Of a stretch of DNA of 64,000 nucleotides, positions 27,636 to 36,146 are shown one piece after another (the stretch's first letter is position 1; each line of letters begins with the position of its first letter). A program made the position numbers and the translations under genes. A model generated the notes under the pieces. That model ran no database searches. It was not told where the DNA came from and was given only the letters and a program-made list of their open reading frames with translations. This stretch comes from an uncultured Lachnospiraceae bacterium (GTDB lineage Bacteria > Bacillota > Clostridia > Lachnospirales > Lachnospiraceae). The DNA lies in contig CALWQT010000011.1 in assembly GCA_944383765.1 (NCBI GenBank), positions 16,793 through 80,792 of the forward strand, in the 5' to 3' direction.

Positions 27636-27667
27636 ACAAAAAACTGCCGGAACAACTCCGACAGTTT
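27636..27667 (-). terminator. Original terminator of the split tRNA-Arg gene
   Basis: Minus-strand stem from AAACTGTCGGA to TCCGGCAGTTT (27641-27667), followed by a T-run. It begins seven bases past the 3' end of the tRNA half at 27675. Confidence 0.8.
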
Positions 27668-27674
27668 TTCTTCC

Positions 27675-27715
27675 TGCTCCCACCGTGAATCGAACACGGA
27701 ATTGAGTCTTAGGAG
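27675..27715 (-). pseudogene. Displaced 3' half of host tRNA-Arg(CCT)
   Basis: Read on the minus strand: anticodon loop CTCCTAA, stem GACTC, four-base variable loop AATT, T-arm CCGTG-TTCGATT-CACGG, acceptor strand TGGGAGC and discriminator A. No 5' half is present here. The matching 5' half lies at 38694-38732: acceptor GCTTCCA pairs fully with TGGGAGC (one G-U), and GGGTC pairs with GACTC (one G-U). The two pieces rebuild one 72-base tRNA. Confidence 0.85.
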
Positions 27716-27727
27716 AGGCACTCCTAA
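27707..27727. other. attL junction with core-type inverted repeat
   Basis: The 9-bp repeat TCTTAGGAG (27707-27715) is followed by AGGCA and CTCCTAA. This gives a perfect 7-5-7 inverted repeat (27709-27727), the usual form of a tyrosine-recombinase core site. Confidence 0.75.
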
Positions 27728-27817
27728 AGGTCAATCAGCTACCTTATAAGTTTAAATAATCCCCGTATTTACTGGGTTTTCACGGCATCAGGATGTTATC
27801 CTGTACCTCAGTATTTC

Positions 27818-27865
27818 TGCTAATTTTAAGGTGTTTTAGACCTTCCAATTTGCAGGTGATTAGCA
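27818..27865. repeat. ATTAGCA motifs at the left element end; surrounding 350 bases have no gene
   Basis: TGCTAAT at 27818-27824 and ATTAGCA at 27859-27865, inverted to each other and 100-150 bases inside attL. The same motif is clustered at the right end (38293-38460). I see no convincing gene between 27728 and 28077; the open frames there lack ribosome sites and family features. Confidence 0.6.
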
Positions 27866-28077
27866 TGAAGTTCGAATTTGGGAAAATGCTCAATGGTAAA
27901 AACAAACCGCTATTGTGTGGATGCGTCCCTTCTAGTATTAGGACGTTTTTCCTGATCTGCTCTGGAACTTCTCTAGAACAGTATGTACATAATAGACTGA
28001 AAGAAAGAGGACAACCCATGTTAGATTGCCCTCTTATGTTTCTTTGGGTGCAGATGCTTGCTCTATGATTTATTACT

Positions 28078-28314
28078 TCAATCTGCACACACTTTTCTTT
28101 TATGGCTCATTATATCTTTTCTTTGCAACGCTTCCTGTATAACGGTATAAGGCACATCGAATACATAGTGTGAAAAATCTTCTAATTGTTTCTTAGGATA
28201 TTCAGACATACAAAAGTGTTTCAGTTCCAACCAAACTGCACGCTTATGATAGGGCAGGTCAGATATATACTGACATCCTATTTTGGCCTGCATATCCGTA
28301 AAAATATCTTTCAA
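28078..28314 (-). CDS. Small hypothetical protein of the element
   Basis: 78 residues, starting at a TTG with GGAG seven bases upstream. The sequence DMQAKIGCQYISDLPYHKRAVWLELKHF has a regular charged/hydrophobic pattern that looks like a real protein. It lies between the recombinase fragment and attL on the same strand, a place where elements often keep small accessory or excisionase genes, but no helix-turn-helix is evident. Not recognised. Confidence 0.55.
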   Translation of the reverse strand: MKDIFTDMQAKIGCQYISDLPYHKRAVWLELKHFCMSEYPKKQLEDFSHYVFDVPYTVIQEALQRKDIMSHKRKVCAD

Positions 28315-28401
28315 TCAATCACTCCAATCTTAATATGATATAGCAGAAGGAGCCATTGCTCCATAGATGACTACTCATCTATTTGCAACGGCTCCTCAAT
28401 G

Positions 28402-29325
28402 TCATATGGTTTTCGCCAGTGATTTCAAAAGGGCTGCCATTTCTGGATTGGCAAGAAGTTTCTGAAGCAGCTCCTGTTCAGTCTGTGTTTCTTTAGGTTC
28501 GGTTGTTTCCTCCGGTTCTTCAACTGCTGGGGTTGATTTGCCCTGATAAAACTGCTCCTCAAATCGTTGCGCATTTAAACGTCTGTCCTCGTCTATGATA
28601 TGAGAATACACATCGGCTACCATCTTGACCTGTGCGTGGCCGGAATCCCCCTGTACGGATTTCATATCGCCACCGTTGAGTTTCAGCTTATAAGTGATAC
28701 TTGAATGTCTGAAACTGTGAAATACGACAGGCGGCAAGTCGTGATCTTTGATCAGCTTACCTAAAGCTCGATTGATAACCTGTCCTTCAATCGGTCTGCC
28801 ACAGGAAGAAGCAAATACGAGATTAAAGTCCAAGTATTCGTCTCCAAATAGTGCCTTGTAGTTTTCAATTTCCTCACGTCGATCAGCAAGCATTTCCGCA
28901 ACTGTTTTCGGAAGAAATATCTTTCGGATACTGGTTTTAGTTTTCGGCTCTTTCAGCACCAGCGCTGTGTGTGTACTTGCCAGCGCAGGCGGAAATTTAA
29001 AAACAACTCCTTTTTCACCCAACTGTTCCAACGCATTGCGATTAACACGCTGAAGCTCTTTATTGACAAAGATGTAGGCACATCCATTTTTTATGCTGTC
29101 CTCCGAAATGTCGATACAGTCCCAGGTCAGTCCGAGAAGCTCACCCATTCGCAATGAGCAGGAAAAAGCAAGATTCAGTGCCAATGCCAAATTGTCATCA
29201 TCACAGACTTCCAATGCTTCTCCTGTAAGGACAACGCATTCGCCCTGTTGGATATTTAGATCAATATGGGAAAGCGTTCCTTGCTCTTTCTCATATTCAA
29301 AAGATACATCCTGAATTTGGATCAC
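28402..29325 (-). CDS. Chimeric ORF: ECF ATPase N-terminus fused to tyrosine-recombinase catalytic domain
   Basis: 307 residues. Residues 1 to about 36 (IQIQDVSFEYEKEQGTLSHI ... GECVVLTG) are the start of an energy-coupling-factor ABC ATPase, breaking off at the first Gly of Walker A. The rest is the C-terminal domain of a site-specific tyrosine recombinase, with catalytic Arg in SCSLRMGELLGL, HSFRHSS, and GHAQVKMVADVYSH holding the final His and nucleophile Tyr. The recombinase N-terminal DNA-binding domains are missing. GTG 29325 is chosen as start because AAGGAGG lies six bases upstream. Frame is kept across the junction, so a protein could be made, but neither parent function is likely intact. 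Confidence 0.85.
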   Translation of the reverse strand: MIQIQDVSFEYEKEQGTLSHIDLNIQQGECVVLTGEALEVCDDDNLALALNLAFSCSLRMGELLGLTWDCIDISEDSIKNGCAYIFVNKELQRVNRNALEQLGEKGVVFKFPPALASTHTALVLKEPKTKTSIRKIFLPKTVAEMLADRREEIENYKALFGDEYLDFNLVFASSCGRPIEGQVINRALGKLIKDHDLPPVVFHSFRHSSITYKLKLNGGDMKSVQGDSGHAQVKMVADVYSHIIDEDRRLNAQRFEEQFYQGKSTPAVEEPEETTEPKETQTEQELLQKLLANPEMAALLKSLAKTI

Positions 29326-29338
29326 ACGGAACACCTCC

Positions 29339-30025
29339 TTAACTTACCACAATTGAAATCACGCAAAAAATCAAACCTGCCGCCAGACACAAAAAATCCT
29401 GCACACCGAACTTCATCTCAATCATGCTCGTCTTAGGAGCAGGATTTTCAATGCCCCGCGTAACGGCGGCTGCGGACAATTCTTCTGCTGTCGTTGTTGC
29501 AGAAATCATGGTCGGCACCAATAAGCACTCAATTTTTTGTACTCCATGAATATTACGGAGCTTCATGGCATCCCTGATATAGCCGGTTTCTTCTTTCAAA
29601 GCTGGAAAATACCGGACCGTTACGGACAAAGGAATAATCAATCCCTGCGGGATATGCCATTTCCGAAGTGCAACCATCAATTCCCGGACGGGCGTTTTCT
29701 GTAAAACCATCGTACCGACAATCAAACAAGGGAAAATCTTTCTTGCATAAGATACAATGATCGTGAAGCTGCTGGCTAAAATTTTTGGCCCGTTTGGGAA
29801 TACATAGTATTGCAGCGCCAGACAAATCCCAAATGCGATTGCCAGTTTGCCTGCGGATTTCCCGCACCCGCAGGCAACGATCAGCAGGAGCAGAAAAACA
29901 ACCCATGTAATTTCAACCCATACGGAGTGCTGGGTAAAGGCCACAATATTTGCCAGCACCAACAAAAGCAATTCCGTCCGTGGATCGAACCTTAATGTAT
30001 GTTTTTTGCCCGCCCCATTCATCAC
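29339..30025 (-). CDS. ECF transporter transmembrane protein T (EcfT/CbiQ family)
   Basis: 228 residues with about five membrane segments. The cytoplasmic coupling region has AMKLRNI and AAVTRGIENP, corresponding to the two short Arg-containing motifs by which T proteins grip the ATPases. The gene overlaps the S component upstream by 4 bases and is followed 13 bases on by what was the ATPase gene. With that ATPase truncated, the module here lacks its own motor unless another ECF ATPase in the genome substitutes. Confidence 0.88.
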   Translation of the reverse strand: MMNGAGKKHTLRFDPRTELLLLVLANIVAFTQHSVWVEITWVVFLLLLIVACGCGKSAGKLAIAFGICLALQYYVFPNGPKILASSFTIIVSYARKIFPCLIVGTMVLQKTPVRELMVALRKWHIPQGLIIPLSVTVRYFPALKEETGYIRDAMKLRNIHGVQKIECLLVPTMISATTTAEELSAAAVTRGIENPAPKTSMIEMKFGVQDFLCLAAGLIFCVISIVVS

Positions 30026-30618
30026 ACAATTCCTGCCTTTACAAAGTGCTTTTTGAACAGACCTCTGGCAATAAATGCACCGATGATACCACCGATGATT
30101 GGAGCAACAAACAGAACGATTAACATTGCATTGGACGACAGAGCTTCAACTGCCGCAACATAATCAGCGGGCATTCCCTGTTCTGTAATCTGCGCCAGGA
30201 AATCGGCCTTAAACAACCAGATGGGAAGGGGAGAACCAACCATCCCCAGCGAAAAAATAACATAGGCAATCGAATTTCCCTTAAAGCTGTTATACTTGGT
30301 CACCGCTCGGACAACTTCGGCCAAAATACAGGTAGAAGCCATCGAAATCAGGATTACCAAGGTAAATTGTCCAGTGGCAAAATAGATGAGAGCAGTGATA
30401 AGCCCCATCAGGAAAACTGCACCCAGTTTTTGAACTTTTGCGACCATCAGCATAAAGGGAATGCCTGCAAACACAGCAATGAAGCCAGGCATCAGCATCC
30501 AAAGAACTGGGTGAATACCGCCCATGAGCATGAATGCGAAATTGATGACAAAGTAGATTGCGGAAAAGATACCGATAGTGATTAGGTCTTTTCCTTTCAG
30601 TTTTTTGTTCGTACTCAT
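30022..30618 (-). CDS. ECF transporter S component (MptD / Trep_Strep, TIGR02185-like)
   Basis: 198-residue membrane protein, about six segments. The start KLKGKDLITIGIFSAIYFVINF is typical of the TIGR02185 'Trep_Strep' group, now often named the MptD family. This group is found beside EcfT, ATPases and pairs of ABC half-transporters in metal or siderophore-linked loci. The ligand is not known. The ATG follows GGAGG; a GTTAG-N6-CTAAC palindrome lies immediately upstream of that ribosome site. Confidence 0.87.
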   Translation of the reverse strand: MSTNKKLKGKDLITIGIFSAIYFVINFAFMLMGGIHPVLWMLMPGFIAVFAGIPFMLMVAKVQKLGAVFLMGLITALIYFATGQFTLVILISMASTCILAEVVRAVTKYNSFKGNSIAYVIFSLGMVGSPLPIWLFKADFLAQITEQGMPADYVAAVEALSSNAMLIVLFVAPIIGGIIGAFIARGLFKKHFVKAGIV

Positions 30619-30644
30619 ATCAGATATGATAAATTCCTCCTTTG

Positions 30645-30660
30645 GTTAGGCACTGCTAAC
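30645..30660. promoter_or_regulatory. GTTAG-N6-CTAAC operator upstream of the ECF genes
   Basis: GTTAG (30645-30649), six bases, CTAAC (30656-30660), flanked by outer G and C. The same arrangement is at 35256-35271 before the ABC operon. About 15-50 bases further upstream lies a 10-bp hairpin TGAAAGCGCC/GGCGCTTTCA (about 30674-30697) with no U-run in the direction of these genes. Confidence 0.6.
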
Positions 30661-30850
30661 CTTTTGACTTTTTGAAAGCGCCATAGGGCGCTTTCAGTAA
30701 TTATCCTAACAGATCTAAAAAATTTTTTCCGCTCCAATCAGTCTTTTTTGTTCCGATAGGACTTTTTATTGCATACAAATATTTTTTACTCTTTTCTCAA
30801 GCGTTGATTTATTTCTTTCACTTGCATAAAATATTCTGTGTTAAAAAAAT

Positions 30851-31657
30851 TTAGGTTTTTAAGCAAATCATTTTTACCATCTTGAATTGATCAGAAACCG
30901 CCATACTGACCTTTGTGGACATCTTTAAGCCGTTTTTAGGGATGTAACGATAGTATGGTTCCTCCGCAATCACTTTCACATTACCCCCGATTTTTGCTGC
31001 CAGTTCTTCCGCTGAATCCACATAAAAGAACATCTGTGCATCGGCATGGCCGACCTGTTTCATATATTTTTTCTTCATCATGGTCATGCCTCTTTTGTTC
31101 ACCGTATCAAAAACAACTTCCATATTTCCAAATTGCCCAATCATACGCAGAAGGGCAATGACCTTATGTTCCTCAAAATAATGAAACAACCCGCCTGCAG
31201 TAACGAGAATAGGAGCATCAAGTACATCATTGCGAACTTTTATGATCCAGTCCTTCACAAAGGCATCCCCTGAAATATAGAATTCCCGCTCCGGTTCGGG
31301 AAGAAGTCCTCGCCGGTATTCGATTACATGAGGCAGATCCACGGCATACCAGTGTGTTTTTCCGTTATCACATCGGTGATAGGTTGTTTCCAGGCCACAG
31401 CCCAGCTGGACAATCACACCGTCCGGTCTGCGTTCCAGAAAAGATCGAATGAACCAATCCATATTGGCAGACCGGGAAGCAGAGGCCAAGAGGGTGTACT
31501 GGTTCTGCATATTCTGTTTAATCAAGTCTGAAGGCAGCCTGTTTTTCAATTCTAATGTTTTTCTATCATATAAAATTTGTGGGCAATGCTCACTGGCATA
31601 GATTCTGCCCAGCATAGGGACAAACAGGGTATCCTCCACAACGCCTAATGTTTGCAT
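30851..31657 (-). CDS. Class I SAM-dependent methyltransferase (LCMT/PPM-like family)
   Basis: 268-residue cytosolic enzyme. SAM motif I is VIVQLGCGLETTYHRCD, followed by WYAVDLPHVIEYRRGLLPE, a pattern of the leucine carboxyl methyltransferase / polyketide O-methyltransferase-like family. ATG 31657 has AAGGAGGG upstream; an earlier start at 31684 does not. It is the third gene of the operon begun by the two ABC half-transporters. It may modify or demand-sense the transported compound; the substrate is unknown. Confidence 0.83.
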   Translation of the reverse strand: MQTLGVVEDTLFVPMLGRIYASEHCPQILYDRKTLELKNRLPSDLIKQNMQNQYTLLASASRSANMDWFIRSFLERRPDGVIVQLGCGLETTYHRCDNGKTHWYAVDLPHVIEYRRGLLPEPEREFYISGDAFVKDWIIKVRNDVLDAPILVTAGGLFHYFEEHKVIALLRMIGQFGNMEVVFDTVNKRGMTMMKKKYMKQVGHADAQMFFYVDSAEELAAKIGGNVKVIAEEPYYRYIPKNGLKMSTKVSMAVSDQFKMVKMICLKT

Positions 31658-31676
31658 AACCAGCCCTCCTTTTTCT

Positions 31677-33410
31677 TTATGCAAGTTTCCAATTCTGGTT
31701 TTCTGTCTGCAGTTTTACCATATGGGCATATACACCATTCTTTTCTTCCAGTTCCTGTGGCGATCCTTCTTCTGCCACGGTGCCATCAGAAAGGACAACG
31801 ATCTTATCTGCTCCGGCTACGGTACGCATCCTGTGGGCGATAACCAGAACGGTTTTATCTGCGATCAGACGGGAAAGGGCTGTCTGTATCAGAGTTTCGT
31901 TCTCCACATCCAGGGAAGCAGTAGCTTCATCCAGAAGAATGATCGGCGCATTTTTCAGAAATGCACGGGCAATAGAAATACGCTGGCGCTCTCCGCCGGA
32001 AAGTTCACAGCCGTTCTCTCCGATATTGGTATGCCATCCATCCGGCAGTTTTTGGGCAAATTCATCTACATTGGCAAGTTTCGCAGCCGCAATGACCTGT
32101 TCATCTGTGGCGTCTTTGTTTCCGATTCGGATATTTTCCAGAATCGTATTGTCAAATAGCGTAACATCCTGAAATACGATGGAATACAGAGAAAGCAGTG
32201 TTTCCGGGTCAATTCGGGATACATCCATGCCGCCCACGGTAATCTTTCCTCTGTTAATATCCCAGAATCTTGCAGCCAGCCGGGATACGGTTGTTTTCCC
32301 GCCGCCGGATGGGCCGACCAAAGCCGTAACCTCTCCCTGTTTTGCCGTAAAGGAAACATCTTTCAATACTGTTTCTCCGGTATTGTAGGCAAACCCAACA
32401 TGGTCAAAGACAATATCATACCCCTGATTGGAAAGCCTGTCACTGCCTTGCTGGATCGGATGATCGAGAATCTCATTCATACGGGCAATGTTGGTTCGTG
32501 TACTGATGACTGCCGCAAGATTCTGGAGTGCGCCCTGCAGAGGGTCATATAAACGGGATACTACCAGAAGGAACATAAAGAATGTAAGCACGGAGAGGCT
32601 TCCTTGCATGAGCAGAACAGCTCCTGCCAGCGCAACCGTTGCAATACCAAGCTTCAGCACCAGCGATGCGGAAACCACAAAAACAGCAAGGCCGAATTCA
32701 TTGAGGATGGAACGATGCTCCACGGCACGGATCTTCTTTTCCAGACCTTTTAAATATGCCTGCTCCGCGTTGTTCGCTTTCAGGTCACGAACCGTTTCAA
32801 TGCACTCCTGTATCCCGTCTGCGCAGGCCATCTTCACATCCATGGCTTTCTGATTCAGATTTTCCTGAATCTTTGCGGAAAATCCCACAATCGCAAAGGC
32901 AACCGGCAGAACCCATAAGGCAGCCAGTGCCATTCTCCAGTCCGTAAATAGCAGACCGACAGAAATCAGAACTGTAGAAATGATCGAACCCGCAAGCTCA
33001 GGGATAAAATGCGAAAAACTCTGCTCCAGGAAGGTGCAATCCGCCATAATGGTACTGGTAAGATCGGCTAAATCCTTTTTCCCGAAAAAGGAAAGGGGGA
33101 TTTTGCGTAGATGCTCTGCCAGGGTAATGCGGCGGATACCGCTTTCTTTGTAAGTGGCAAAATAGGTCGCATTGTATTGAAAGAAAGTGGTCAGCAGAAT
33201 CAGGCCGATACACACCACGCAACCTGCCACATAAAATGGAATTTTCCCACCGGGAACACCCCCGTTCATCAGATCGCTAACCAGGTAATATAAAAGTCCC
33301 ACCGGAAACATAAAAGACAGATTCTGAAGGACACAGGCCAGGCAGCCTTTGATCAGGTCTTTTGCTCCCTGTTTGGACAGGGCATATTTTTTCTGCAGTT
33401 TTTTGATCAT
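31677..33410 (-). CDS. ABC half-transporter, permease-ATPase fusion (YbtQ-like)
   Basis: 577 residues: about six membrane helices (1-310), then a nucleotide-binding domain with Walker A LVGPSGGGKTTVSRLAARFW, signature ELSGGERQRISIARAFLKNAP and Walker B IILLDEATASLD. It pairs with the next gene (one base apart) as a heterodimer. Pairs like this beside ECF and methyltransferase genes resemble YbtP/YbtQ-type metallophore importers. Export cannot be excluded because the exporter fold is shared. Confidence 0.88.
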   Translation of the reverse strand: MIKKLQKKYALSKQGAKDLIKGCLACVLQNLSFMFPVGLLYYLVSDLMNGGVPGGKIPFYVAGCVVCIGLILLTTFFQYNATYFATYKESGIRRITLAEHLRKIPLSFFGKKDLADLTSTIMADCTFLEQSFSHFIPELAGSIISTVLISVGLLFTDWRMALAALWVLPVAFAIVGFSAKIQENLNQKAMDVKMACADGIQECIETVRDLKANNAEQAYLKGLEKKIRAVEHRSILNEFGLAVFVVSASLVLKLGIATVALAGAVLLMQGSLSVLTFFMFLLVVSRLYDPLQGALQNLAAVISTRTNIARMNEILDHPIQQGSDRLSNQGYDIVFDHVGFAYNTGETVLKDVSFTAKQGEVTALVGPSGGGKTTVSRLAARFWDINRGKITVGGMDVSRIDPETLLSLYSIVFQDVTLFDNTILENIRIGNKDATDEQVIAAAKLANVDEFAQKLPDGWHTNIGENGCELSGGERQRISIARAFLKNAPIILLDEATASLDVENETLIQTALSRLIADKTVLVIAHRMRTVAGADKIVVLSDGTVAEEGSPQELEEKNGVYAHMVKLQTENQNWKLA

Positions 33411-33411
33411 A

Positions 33412-35184
33412 TCACTGCACCTCCTTTGTTACCTTCCATTGCACGGAAGTCTGGTAATTTTTCCACATATGGCTGAAAATGCCGTCTTTTGCAAGCAATT
33501 CGCGACTGTTCCCGCACTCGGCAACCTGTCCGTCCTGAATGACAAAAATCTGATCCACATTTGTTACGGTAGAAAGCCTGTGGGCAATCATAATCACTGT
33601 CTTTCCCTCGGAAAGTTTTGAGAAAGCAGCCTGTACACGGCTTTCGTTATCCGGGTCAGCAAAGGCAGTAGCTTCATCCAGAATAATAATCGGCGCATTT
33701 TTCAGCATCACACGGGCAATGGCAATTCGTTGCTGCTCTCCACCGGAAAGATAGACCCCCTTTGTACCGATGACCGTATCCACACCCTGTGGGAGTTTTT
33801 CCAGAATATCATCGCATTGCGCGTGATGAAGGGCAGTCAGAACTTCCTCACGGGTAGCTTCCGGTTTTCCCATACGCACATTTTCCAGAATGGACGCCTT
33901 GATGAGACGGCTGTTCTGAAATACGAAAGACACCGTATTCATGAGTTCCTCTTTTGGGATGTCTTTCACATTAACACCACCGATTTTTACCATTCCGCTC
34001 TGTGGATCAAAGAATCGGGAAATCAGGTTGGCAAGGGTTGTCTTACCACCGCCGGACGGGCCTACAAAAGCTACCGTCTGCCCTGCAGGAATGGTCAGTG
34101 AAATTTCTTTTAATACTTCTTTTTCTCCATCATAGCTGAAATGAACCGATTTCAGTTCCACGGAAGCGTTTTGAGGATGCTTTGGATGTTTCGTTTCCTC
34201 CAGAGGCTTCAAATTCAAAACGCTGTCAATTCTCTGTAAAGCGTCGTCTACGATCATGGCGTTTTCACTTTGGAACATAATGCGTGTCAGTGTGACAGAA
34301 ATAACCGGCGTAATAATGATATAGAAAATGAGATCCAGTAAGAAACCGGAAGTCACACCGTCTTGTGTAAGCAATAGTCCTCCGGCGATCAGTGTGGCAA
34401 AAACTCCGTTGATCGCAGCTGTATAGAACATCATCGGTGTCCGAAGCTGCTTGGTATAAGCAATCACCCATACTTTATACCGGTCAATGGAGTCTTTAAA
34501 CTTCTTAAAGGAAAAGATCGTCTGGCCAAAGGTTTTTACCACCGGAATCCCGCGGACATACTCTACCGCTTCGTTGGACATATCATCCAGCGCATTCTGG
34601 TATTCTTTCATCTTTTCCTGCATCTGCTTTCCGGTCATTGTCATCATGATCAGAAACCCCAGCACAACCGGAACAAGGCTCAACAGTCCCAGTCTCCAGT
34701 CAAATGCAAACAACAGCACCAAAAGACCGCAGGGGGTTGCAATGGCATTGGCTCTGTCGGGAAGCTGATGAGCGAGATAGGTTTCAGTGGCTGCGCTGGA
34801 TTCGTTGACGATCTTGCGCAGTTTTCCGCTGCCAAAACTTTCGGCAAAACCTAAGGGAAGTCTGACAATATGTTCCATGGTCTGGATACGCAGGTTTGTG
34901 GCGATACGAAATGCCCCTAAATGGGAACACATCAGCCCTGCTATGTAGACAAGCACCGCTATAACCGCAAATAATACTGCCATCCAGCCATTACCGGTCA
35001 GGTTCTGTGCCTGGCCAAAATTCGGCGCCACCTCCAATACTTCCTTGATCATTTTCCAGATGTAATAGAAGGGTACCAGAGCAATCAGGGCACTGATGGC
35101 AGAAAGCACCCATGAAGCATAGGTCAGGTACTTATGGCTGCCTGCAATTTCCAGCAGGCGTGATAAATTGGATTGTTTTTTCAA
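33412..35184 (-). CDS. ABC half-transporter, permease-ATPase fusion (YbtP-like)
   Basis: 590 residues with the same design: N-terminal six-helix domain with LGAFRIATNLRIQTMEHIVRLPLGF, then an ATPase with FVGPSGGGKTTLANLISRFF, YLSGGEQQRIAIARVMLKNAP and IIILDEATAFADPDNES. The replacement of the usual SLD after the Walker B Glu by FAD is seen in some heterodimer halves. It is the first gene of the operon, behind a TetR gene and a perfect 16-bp palindrome at 35256. Confidence 0.88.
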   Translation of the reverse strand: MKKQSNLSRLLEIAGSHKYLTYASWVLSAISALIALVPFYYIWKMIKEVLEVAPNFGQAQNLTGNGWMAVLFAVIAVLVYIAGLMCSHLGAFRIATNLRIQTMEHIVRLPLGFAESFGSGKLRKIVNESSAATETYLAHQLPDRANAIATPCGLLVLLFAFDWRLGLLSLVPVVLGFLIMMTMTGKQMQEKMKEYQNALDDMSNEAVEYVRGIPVVKTFGQTIFSFKKFKDSIDRYKVWVIAYTKQLRTPMMFYTAAINGVFATLIAGGLLLTQDGVTSGFLLDLIFYIIITPVISVTLTRIMFQSENAMIVDDALQRIDSVLNLKPLEETKHPKHPQNASVELKSVHFSYDGEKEVLKEISLTIPAGQTVAFVGPSGGGKTTLANLISRFFDPQSGMVKIGGVNVKDIPKEELMNTVSFVFQNSRLIKASILENVRMGKPEATREEVLTALHHAQCDDILEKLPQGVDTVIGTKGVYLSGGEQQRIAIARVMLKNAPIIILDEATAFADPDNESRVQAAFSKLSEGKTVIMIAHRLSTVTNVDQIFVIQDGQVAECGNSRELLAKDGIFSHMWKNYQTSVQWKVTKEVQ

Positions 35185-35255
35185 AAAAATTCCTCCTTTT
35201 CTTTGTGTTTATGATAAAGAGAACACGTCTATGTTCTTACAATATCCGAATTTAG

Positions 35256-35271
35256 GTTAGTTATAACTAAC
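35256..35271. promoter_or_regulatory. Perfect palindromic operator before the ABC operon
   Basis: GTTAGTTATAACTAAC, a perfect 16-bp palindrome preceded by TTTAG, giving TTTAGGTTAG at its left. It lies between the TetR stop and the first ABC gene. The half-site TTAGGTTAG equals one arm of the DtxR/IdeR consensus, but the centre is longer. It could bind the local TetR or an iron regulator. Confidence 0.65.
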
Positions 35272-35294
35272 TACGAGACAAAAATTATAAAGCA

Positions 35295-35918
35295 TTACTG
35301 CCCCATAATTTTCATCCATCCCGCCGTATAAAAGGCGCGCATTTCTCTGACGTAGTTTTCGGCATCTTTGAGCGGCATTTCGTGGATGATCAATTCAAAA
35401 AAAGTATGAAACATTCCGGTGATCAGAATATGCTCCAGCGAAGGATCGATTTGCGGAGAGGGCCGTCCAAGCTGCCTTAAAACCTCCTGATAGGCATGAG
35501 TCCCTTCCACTTCAATCTCCACCATTTCATCAATTAGCCCGGCAAATTTTGTCCCTTCCGAACAGCAGAGGATGAGTTTACATTCCTCTAAATGTTCGTA
35601 CGCATAATAGAGAATATCGTACATGCAGATTCCCGAAATATCACTCATGACTTCCGGCTGCTGGGCAGCTGGTAGTTCGGCGAACTCCTGCTGTGCCTTT
35701 ATAAAACGGTTGCGAATATATTCATAATGCTCGCCAACGATGGCTTCAAAAAGTTCTTCTTTGCTTTTGTAATATCCGTAAAAGGCTCCGGTAGTCATTC
35801 CCACGGATTTCACAATATTCCGCAGGGAAGCGTCTTTATATCCTTTTTCTAAAAATTCTGCTTTCGCTGCCCGGTGGATATTTTCTAAAGTCGTTCCATT
35901 TCCGTTTATTTTGCACAC
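35295..35918 (-). CDS. TetR/AcrR-family transcriptional regulator
   Basis: 207 residues. The N-terminal helix-turn-helix (ENIHRAAKAEFLEKGYKDASLRNIVKSVG then TTGAFYGYYKSKEELFEAIV) is typical of TetR proteins, followed by a ligand domain. The only early in-frame start is a GTG one base from AGGAGG, which is closer than normal, so the exact N-terminus is uncertain. It is located immediately upstream of the ABC/methyltransferase operon it probably controls. An 8-bp inverted repeat at 35925-35952 overlaps its own promoter region. Confidence 0.88.
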   Translation of the reverse strand: MCKINGNGTTLENIHRAAKAEFLEKGYKDASLRNIVKSVGMTTGAFYGYYKSKEELFEAIVGEHYEYIRNRFIKAQQEFAELPAAQQPEVMSDISGICMYDILYYAYEHLEECKLILCCSEGTKFAGLIDEMVEIEVEGTHAYQEVLRQLGRPSPQIDPSLEHILITGMFHTFFELIIHEMPLKDAENYVREMRAFYTAGWMKIMGQ

Positions 35919-35924
35919 CTCCTA

Positions 35925-35952
35925 TATAACAGTACTATATAACGCTGTTATA
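35925..35952. promoter_or_regulatory. Inverted repeat upstream of the TetR gene
   Basis: TATAACAG (35925-35932) and CTGTTATA (35945-35952) separated by 12 bases, right before the ribosome site. Probably an autoregulatory operator. Confidence 0.55.
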
Positions 35953-36098
35953 ATTTTAATCTCTGAAAAAGGTTTTGTCAATAGCAACAAGAAATAGTTG
36001 CATAAAAACTGCAATCCAAACATCATTCTGCACTTTATTACTGATAAAATTTTTAAATACTGGTTTTTACAAAAGTTTCCTTTTTTCTAATAAATGAT

Positions 36099-36132
36099 AA
36101 GCAGGGTGGAGTTTGTTCTCACACCCTGCTTT
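36099..36132 (-). terminator. Hairpin after the sigma-like gene
   Basis: AAGCAGGGTG pairs with CACCCTGCTT (36099-36132). It lies 15 bases past the stop of the gene at 36147; the T-tract on the minus strand is short. Confidence 0.6.
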
Positions 36133-36146
36133 GTGATTATCATGAA

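Noticed and set aside
27482..27721. Minus-strand open frame of 79 codons
   Set aside because: It overlaps the tRNA-Arg 3' half, its terminator and the parS hairpin; there is no ribosome site.
27780..28088. Open frames of about 90-100 codons on both strands between attL and the small element gene
   Set aside because: No ribosome sites, no family features, and they overlap each other.
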